In this document: positions 59,381 to 64,000 of the stretch, piece by piece
Layout of the letters: each line of letters starts with the position of its first letter
Numbering within the stretch: the stretch's first letter is position 1
Assembly (NCBI GenBank): GCA_045534225.1
Contig: JAZSJJ010000007.1
Span: forward strand, 62,001-126,000
DNA from: UMGS1649 sp045534225
GTDB taxonomy: Bacteria; Bacillota; Clostridia; TANB77; CAG-465
Length of the DNA: 64,000 nt
Direction: 5' to 3'
Position numbers and translations under genes: made by a program
The notes under the pieces: generated by a model
What the model was told of the DNA's origin: nothing
Databases searched by the model: none
Seen by the model: the letters and a program-made list of their open reading frames with translations, nothing else

Positions 59381-61297
59381 ATGGCAGAATATGATGAGAG
59401 TCAAATACAAGTCCTTGAAGGATTAGAAGCAGTTAGAAAAAGACCAGGTATGTACATAGGTAGTACTTCCGAAAGAGGATTACATCACCTTGTATATGAA
59501 ATAGTAGATAACGCTGTTGACGAAGCTTTAGCAGGATATTGTAATGAAATTAATGTTGCAATATTAGAAGATAACAGCATTATGGTAAAAGATAATGGTC
59601 GTGGTATACCTTTAGGTATGCATCCAAAACTTGGAATACCAGCCATAGAAGTTGTTTACACAATACTTCACGCAGGTGGTAAATTCGGTGGAGAAGGATA
59701 CAAAGTATCTGGTGGTCTTCACGGTGTTGGTGCATCTGTTGTTAACGCATTATCTGAAAAAGTTACAGTTGAAGCTTGTAATGGTGATGGCGCTTATGAA
59801 ATATCTTTCAAAAGAGGTAAGGTTACTGAAAAACTTCACAAAGTAAGAGATGAAAAGAAACGTGGAACAAAAGTTATATTCAAACCAGATCCTGAGATAT
59901 TTGAACATACTGTATATAATGCTGAAACTCTAGAAACAAGATTTAGAGAAATGGCATTCTTAAACAAAGGTTTGAAGATAACTTTAGATGATGAAAGAAA
60001 TCCAGAATACAAACAAAAAGTATTCTATTATGAAGGTGGAGTAATATCTTTCGTAGAATATATAAACAAGAACAAAGAGCTTGTTTGCCCACCAATATAC
60101 TTAGAATCTAAAGGTGAAGGAGAAGTAGAGGTTGAAGTAGCACTTCAATATACAACTTCATACAGTGAAAATATATTATCTTTCGTTAATAACATTAATA
60201 CAATTGAAGGTGGTACTCACTTAGATGGATTTAAGAGAGGTCTTACAAAAGTATTTAATGATTATGGAAGAAAATTTAATATTCTAAAAGAAAAAGATGC
60301 TAACTTACAAGGTGATGATATTCGTGAAGGTATAGGAGCTATCGTAAGTGTTAGAGTTAGAGAACCAGAATTTGAAGGACAAACTAAGACAAAACTTGGT
60401 AATAGTGAAGTTCTAGGTATAGTTAACTCTATGATGAACGATAAACTTGCAGCATACTTAGAAGAACATCCTAAGGAAGCAAAAGCAATTCTAGATAAAG
60501 CTTTATCTGCATCACGTGCAAGAGAAGCTGCTAGAAAAGCAAGAGAATTAGCAAGAAGAAAAAGTGTATTAGAATCTACTACATTACCAGGTAAACTTGC
60601 AGACTGTACAAGTAAAAATCCTGCAGAATGTGAAATATACATTGTCGAGGGAGACTCTGCGGGTGGTAGTGCTAAGCAAGGAAGAGATAGAAAATTCCAA
60701 GCAATACTTCCACTTTGGGGTAAAATGATCAACGTTGAAAAAACAAGAGCAGATAAAATATATGGAAACGAAAAATTAAATCCAGTTATTACTGCTGTTG
60801 GTGCTGGTATAGGAAATGATTTTAATATAGATAAAATAAGATATGACAAAATAATACTAATGGCCGATGCCGATGTTGACGGTGCGCACATTAGAACATT
60901 GTTATTAACATTCTTCTTTAGATATATGAGACCACTTATAGAAAATGGTAAAGTTTATGCAGCATGTCCTCCATTATTCAAACTTTCTAAAAAAGGAATG
61001 GAAGATATATATTGCTACAATGAACATGCATTGGAAGAAGAATTTAAGAAATTAGAAGAAAAAGGTATAAAGAGAGATAGCGTAAGTATTCAAAGATATA
61101 AAGGTCTTGGTGAAATGAGCTCAGAGCAACTTTGGGAAACAACAATGAATCCAGAAAAGAGAACATTAGTTAGAATAACAATGGAAGATGCTGTTAAAGC
61201 TGATGAAATCTTTACAGTTCTTATGGGTGAAGATGTTGAACCAAGAAGAATATTCATAGAAGAAAATGCTAAATATGTAACTAACCTAGATATATAA
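59381..61297 (+). CDS. gyrB: DNA gyrase subunit B
   Basis: ATPase subunit of DNA gyrase, 638 residues. GHKL motifs: EIVDNAVDEALAGYC (about 40), VKDNGRGIPLG, GGLHGVGASVVNAL. Transducer Lys and the TOPRIM motif IVEGDSAGGSAKQGRDRK (about 424) with MADADVDGAHIRTLLL follow. The QK/GyrB-type C-terminus KYVTNLDI fits gyrase rather than topoisomerase IV. gyrA, normally next, is not in the window; uppS follows instead. ATG 59381 follows AAGGGG. Confidence 0.96.
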   Translation: MAEYDESQIQVLEGLEAVRKRPGMYIGSTSERGLHHLVYEIVDNAVDEALAGYCNEINVAILEDNSIMVKDNGRGIPLGMHPKLGIPAIEVVYTILHAGGKFGGEGYKVSGGLHGVGASVVNALSEKVTVEACNGDGAYEISFKRGKVTEKLHKVRDEKKRGTKVIFKPDPEIFEHTVYNAETLETRFREMAFLNKGLKITLDDERNPEYKQKVFYYEGGVISFVEYINKNKELVCPPIYLESKGEGEVEVEVALQYTTSYSENILSFVNNINTIEGGTHLDGFKRGLTKVFNDYGRKFNILKEKDANLQGDDIREGIGAIVSVRVREPEFEGQTKTKLGNSEVLGIVNSMMNDKLAAYLEEHPKEAKAILDKALSASRAREAARKARELARRKSVLESTTLPGKLADCTSKNPAECEIYIVEGDSAGGSAKQGRDRKFQAILPLWGKMINVEKTRADKIYGNEKLNPVITAVGAGIGNDFNIDKIRYDKIILMADADVDGAHIRTLLLTFFFRYMRPLIENGKVYAACPPLFKLSKKGMEDIYCYNEHALEEEFKKLEEKGIKRDSVSIQRYKGLGEMSSEQLWETTMNPEKRTLVRITMEDAVKADEIFTVLMGEDVEPRRIFIEENAKYVTNLDI

Positions 61298-61326
61298 TGT
61301 TATATTAATATACCTAAGGAGTATAA

Positions 61327-62049
61327 ATGGAAGAACTAAATAAAGAAATGTTGCCTTCACATATTGCCATCATTATGGATGGCAATAGAAGATGGGCAAA
61401 AGCAAGAAAATTAACAACTTTGGATGGGCATACAGCTGGTGCAGATAATCTTGAAAAAATTGCAATATATTTAAACAAGATTGGAATAAAATACATGACA
61501 GTGTATGCTTTTTCCACAGAAAACTGGAAAAGAAGTAAAGACGAGATAGCAACTCTAATGATGCTTTTAAGAACTCGTCTTGCTAAAATGAAAGATAATA
61601 AGGATTTTCAAAATATAAAAATACGAGTAATAGGTGAAAAAGATAATATTCCACAAGATGTAATGGAAAGCGTAGATAAAATAATAGAGAAAACTAAAAA
61701 TAACACAGGACTTACACTAAATATTGCTTTCAATTATGGTGGTAGAGCAGAACTAATTCACGCAGTAAAAGAAATTGTGAATAAAGTAAAAGAAGGAATA
61801 TTAAAATTAGATGATATAAAGGAAGAAACGATATCTAACGAATTGTATACTGCAGGACAACCGGATCCGGATCTTATGATAAGAACAAGTTATGAGTTAA
61901 GAACAAGTAATTTCTTACCATGGCAATTATCTTATTCTGAATTTTATTTTACAGAAAAACATTGGCCAGACTTCAATGAAGATGAAATGAAGAAAGCAAT
62001 TCTTGAATATGCTAAAAGAAATAGAAGATTTGGCGGAAATAGTAAATAA
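61327..62049 (+). CDS. uppS: Undecaprenyl pyrophosphate synthase
   Basis: cis-Prenyltransferase that makes the C55 lipid carrier for cell-wall synthesis, 240 residues. IAIIMDGNRRWAKARKL (about 14) has the catalytic Asp; GHTAGADN and FSTENWKR follow. The C-terminal block reads IRTSYELRTSNFLPWQLSY and SEFYFTEKHWPDF; SGE of the usual R-T-S-G-E is SYE here. It supplies undecaprenyl phosphate to the TagO, MurT-GatD and flippase steps encoded elsewhere in the window. ATG 61327 follows AAGGAG. Confidence 0.96.
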   Translation: MEELNKEMLPSHIAIIMDGNRRWAKARKLTTLDGHTAGADNLEKIAIYLNKIGIKYMTVYAFSTENWKRSKDEIATLMMLLRTRLAKMKDNKDFQNIKIRVIGEKDNIPQDVMESVDKIIEKTKNNTGLTLNIAFNYGGRAELIHAVKEIVNKVKEGILKLDDIKEETISNELYTAGQPDPDLMIRTSYELRTSNFLPWQLSYSEFYFTEKHWPDFNEDEMKKAILEYAKRNRRFGGNSK

Positions 62050-62087
62050 AAGCGATAATATAGATAACATAATAATCGTACAAACTA

Positions 62088-62116
62088 TTGACAGTAGACA
62101 TAAAAAATAGTATACT
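62088..62116 (+). promoter_or_regulatory. Promoter of the 103-residue protein gene
   Basis: TTGACA (62088-62093), 17-base spacer, TATACT (62111-62116). Confidence 0.75.
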
Positions 62117-62172
62117 ATTGATGGTAATTTTGATAATATATTGTATGATTATTACAATTAAGGAGAAAAAAC

Positions 62173-62484
62173 ATGAAATATTTTTATATGGAGGACAGAA
62201 CAAAAAGGGAAAATGTAATAGCTGAGATGAGAATAAATCTTAGAGCAGTACATAATAAGTATTGTGAAGAGAAGGACTTGTCTGATGCAAATACTGCTAT
62301 AGATTTGTTTGAATACGGAAGAAGTGAGAACGAAGATATAGTAAAGAAAATGAACCCTTTTGTTGAAATTGCTCTTTTGCTTGAAGGAATTGAAGAAGCA
62401 TATGAAGAAAACAGTGATGAAGAATTCTTTGAAGCAATTGAAAAAATGGCTAGTAATTTGAAAGAAGAAATGGAAAGGGTTTAA
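62173..62484 (+). CDS. Hypothetical acidic helical protein
   Basis: Not recognised. The product is 103 residues, strongly acidic, predicted all-helical, soluble. ATG 62173 follows AAGGAG. It has its own near-consensus promoter; a terminator lies just past its stop, and the next gene starts straight after. No motif of a known family is visible. Confidence 0.65.
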   Translation: MKYFYMEDRTKRENVIAEMRINLRAVHNKYCEEKDLSDANTAIDLFEYGRSENEDIVKKMNPFVEIALLLEGIEEAYEENSDEEFFEAIEKMASNLKEEMERV

Positions 62485-62503
62485 AAACCCTTTCTGTTTT
62501 TTT
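62473..62503 (+). terminator. Terminator between two hypothetical genes
   Basis: GAAAGGGTTT (62473-62482) pairs with AAACCCTTTC (62485-62494), then TGTTTTTTT. The stem overlaps the stop codon. The ribosome site of the next gene follows directly, so that gene depends on read-through unless another promoter exists. Confidence 0.85.
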
Positions 62504-62516
62504 AGGAGGATAATAT

Positions 62517-63266
62517 ATGAGTAATTTAATGGAAACAATAAGAAATTACCAAAGAGGAACAATAGATGTAGAAACATTAGTAAAAGAGTTGTATTCAGTT
62601 GCTTATGCTGTAGAGAAAGAAATCGAGGGCGGAGGGCTAGATGCATATTCTTTTAGACAATCTGCTCATGATGAAATTAGCTATATAGCGGATGCAGCTG
62701 GTGAAGATAATAATCTAAGGTTGGATGCTCTTTTATGTGATATTGCAAATAATTTAGCTCATTCGTTAAAAGAAAAGAATAAAGTAAAAAGAACAGAGCA
62801 AACATCAAGAATGGAAGCTGAAATGATGGGAATAAAAAAAGGAATGGCAATTGAGATTATAAGAGAATGTCAAAGAACAGGTAATAGATCTTATGGATTA
62901 AAAGAAGGAGGATTCTTTGTAGATATTCCAATGTGTGGACAAATAGGATGGCATTTTCCGGGACATTGTGGACTTAAAGCACAAGAATATGAATTCCCTA
63001 TAGAAATAAAATCTGTAGAATATCCAAATAAAAAGTTTCTTTGTGAAGGGCTAAAGCCAGATGAATTATCAAAATTTTCTGAAAGAATGAGAAAAGTCAT
63101 AGATTGTATGGATGTTGAAGAATTAAATGAAGCCCTATATGGTTTACCAGATATGAGAAGAACATTGGAGACTCAAGTAAATCCGCCTTCAGAACAAGAT
63201 CTAAGATTTGAGGAAAAAGGTGATAAGAAAATAAAAGAAAAAATAACACCAGATATTCCAGAATAA
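62517..63266 (+). CDS. Hypothetical protein with Gly/Cys-rich central motif
   Basis: Not recognised. The product is 249 residues: an N-terminal helical half (1-110) and a C-terminal half with GGFFVDIPMCGQIGWHFPGH (about 137-156), then YEFPIEIKSVEYPNKKFL and EGLKPDELSKF. The VDIP-x4-QIGWHF-x-YEFPIE order looks like a conserved domain, but I cannot name it. The C-terminus is charged and Pro-rich. ATG 62517 follows AGGAGG and the terminator of the preceding gene. Confidence 0.65.
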   Translation: MSNLMETIRNYQRGTIDVETLVKELYSVAYAVEKEIEGGGLDAYSFRQSAHDEISYIADAAGEDNNLRLDALLCDIANNLAHSLKEKNKVKRTEQTSRMEAEMMGIKKGMAIEIIRECQRTGNRSYGLKEGGFFVDIPMCGQIGWHFPGHCGLKAQEYEFPIEIKSVEYPNKKFLCEGLKPDELSKFSERMRKVIDCMDVEELNEALYGLPDMRRTLETQVNPPSEQDLRFEEKGDKKIKEKITPDIPE

Positions 63267-63285
63267 AAATAATTAATAAATTATG

Positions 63286-63314
63286 TTGACAAACAAATAA
63301 AATTATGTTACAAT
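63286..63314 (+). promoter_or_regulatory. Promoter of the infC-rpmI operon
   Basis: TTGACA (63286-63291), 17-base spacer, TACAAT (63309-63314). Confidence 0.8.
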
Positions 63315-63320
63315 TTAACC

Positions 63321-63440
63321 CGTAAAGTAGAAGTAGTCTTCTCACCTTGTGGTTTTGTCTTAACAGGGTATACAATTTAATATCTTAGATATTGGGTAAA
63401 TTGTATTAGAGGAGATTGCATGCTTGCAATCTTTTTTTTA
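63321..63440 (+). promoter_or_regulatory. infC leader with attenuator (L20-leader type)
   Basis: The roughly 140-nt leader ends in a terminator: AGATTGCA (63413-63420), loop TGCT, TGCAATCT (63425-63432), seven T. Upstream TACAATTTA (63371-63379) pairs with TAAATTGTA (63397-63405), an element that may form part of the L20-binding fold. In Firmicutes the infC-rpmI-rplT operon is controlled by L20 through transcription attenuation at this position; direct homology to the L20 leader was not tested. Confidence 0.7.
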
Positions 63441-63462
63441 TTGTTTATGGAGGTGTATTGAT

Positions 63463-63978
63463 ATTAAACAAGACTTTCTAATAAATGAACAAATCAGAGT
63501 AGCTGAAGTTGAAGTTATTGGAACTAATGGTGAAAGATTAGGAAGAATGAGTACAGCAGAAGCTATAGATAAAGCTTATGATGAAGACATGGATTTAGTT
63601 ATGGTTGCACCAAACGGAAATCCACCAGTATGTAAGATACTAAATTATAGCAAGTTCAAGTTTGAAATGGCTAAAAAAGAAAAAGAAGCTAAGAAAAACC
63701 AAAAGGTAGTTGAAGTTAAAGAAATAAGACTATCTGCAACAATCGATGTACATGACTTAGAAGTTAAAGCAAAAAATGCTAATAAATTTCTAATGAATGG
63801 AGATAAAGTTAAGGTTTCACTTAAGTTTAAGGGAAGAGAAGTTAGGTTCATTGAAAAAGGTAAAGAAACAATATTAAAATTTGTTTCAATGCTTGAAGCA
63901 GGTCAAATAGACAAAGAACCTAAATTAGAAGGCAAATTCTTAAATGTAATAGTGTTACCAAAAGACAGCAAAAAATAA
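63463..63978 (+). CDS. infC: Translation initiation factor IF-3
   Basis: Factor that controls start-codon selection on the 30S subunit, 171 residues. It begins KQDFLINEQIRVAEVEVIG after the initiator and has the inter-domain and C-domain features KDIRLSATID-type (VKEIRLSATIDVHDL, about 90) and VSLKFKGREVRF (about 120). The start is ATT 63463: the good GGAGGTG site is 7 bases upstream and no ATG, GTG or TTG lies at a suitable position. ATT is the usual rare start of infC and makes the factor autoregulate its own translation. Confidence 0.95.
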   Translation: MKQDFLINEQIRVAEVEVIGTNGERLGRMSTAEAIDKAYDEDMDLVMVAPNGNPPVCKILNYSKFKFEMAKKEKEAKKNQKVVEVKEIRLSATIDVHDLEVKAKNANKFLMNGDKVKVSLKFKGREVRFIEKGKETILKFVSMLEAGQIDKEPKLEGKFLNVIVLPKDSKK

Positions 63979-63992
63979 AGGAGGAATAGATT

Positions 63993-64000
63993 ATGCCTAA
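63993..64000 (+). CDS. rpmI: 50S ribosomal protein L35 (first codons only)
   Basis: ATG CCT AA at the right edge behind GGAGG, 14 bases after infC. L35 begins MPK and follows infC in almost all Firmicutes, so the identification rests on position and the first two codons. Confidence 0.8.

Noticed and set aside
1..64000. CRISPR arrays, insertion sequences or rRNA genes
   Set aside because: I saw no regularly spaced repeats, transposase motifs with inverted ends, or rRNA-like conserved segments anywhere in the window.

Overview
The window is a low-G+C stretch of chromosome around the replication origin of a Gram-positive bacterium, most likely an uncultured gut- or rumen-type member of the Clostridia. 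The evidence is the gene order rpmH-rnpA-yidD-yidC-jag-mnmE-mnmG-rsmG-parA-parB on one side of dnaA and dnaN-recF-gyrB on the other, A+T-rich codon use, consensus SigA-type promoters with 17-bp spacers, strong GGAGG ribosome sites, MurT/GatD-like and TagO-like envelope genes, a Spo0E-like gene (which suggests sporulation) and a small-type SRP RNA. No CRISPR array, rRNA operon or transposase is visible.

Layout. 1-2.4 kb: start of dnaX, SRP RNA, a membrane-anchored protein, and an HD-GYP regulator whose receiver domain has lost its phosphorylatable aspartate. 2.4-3.1 kb: a one-gene unit of higher G+C. 3.2-9.3 kb: a cell-surface operon (TraX-like, VanW, DltA-like ligase, carrier protein, O-antigen-ligase-like) followed upstream by a repeat-bearing membrane protein. 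9.4-16.6 kb: rpoC and rpoB with a leader hairpin. 17-19.7 kb: a tyrosine-phosphatase-like protein, two tRNA-Arg genes and an ATP-grasp enzyme. 19.8-28.4 kb: tadA, a transglutaminase-like protein, and a cluster that joins Tad-pilus-type components (TadB-, CpaF- and CpaE-like) to a VirB4-type ATPase split into two genes. 28.5-30.2 kb: three small proteins, a Spo0E-like gene and an independently transcribed structured RNA of about 444 nt that I could not assign to a family. 30.2-38.4 kb: a paired M16 peptidase, YqeY, TagO-like transferase, MurJ/SpoVB-like flippase, MurT and a GatD whose nucleophile cysteine is replaced by threonine. 38.5-42.8 kb: PHP phosphoesterase, LysR regulator and a divergent unit of higher G+C (nitrilase-like, stand-alone CoaB, WG-repeat protein). 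42.8-45.3 kb: an ART-like protein, two tRNA-Ser genes and membrane proteins. 45.3-57 kb: the parAB/oriC core with parS-like palindromes, a bipartite set of DnaA boxes and a DnaA-trio unwinding element. 57-64 kb: recF, two small cysteine-rich membrane proteins, gyrB, uppS, two unknown proteins, and infC (ATT start, attenuator leader) leading into rpmI.

How it fits together. Most genes left of dnaA are on the minus strand and all genes right of it are on the plus strand, as expected if replication runs outwards from oriC near 54.5-56.6 kb. Many plus-strand units left of the origin are self-contained: own promoter, own terminator. Three of them also have base composition unlike their surroundings, which suggests transfer. 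The parts most worth following up are the 444-nt RNA, the VirB4/Tad hybrid cluster, the DltA-DltC-TraX-VanW-ligase operon and the cysteine-less GatD.
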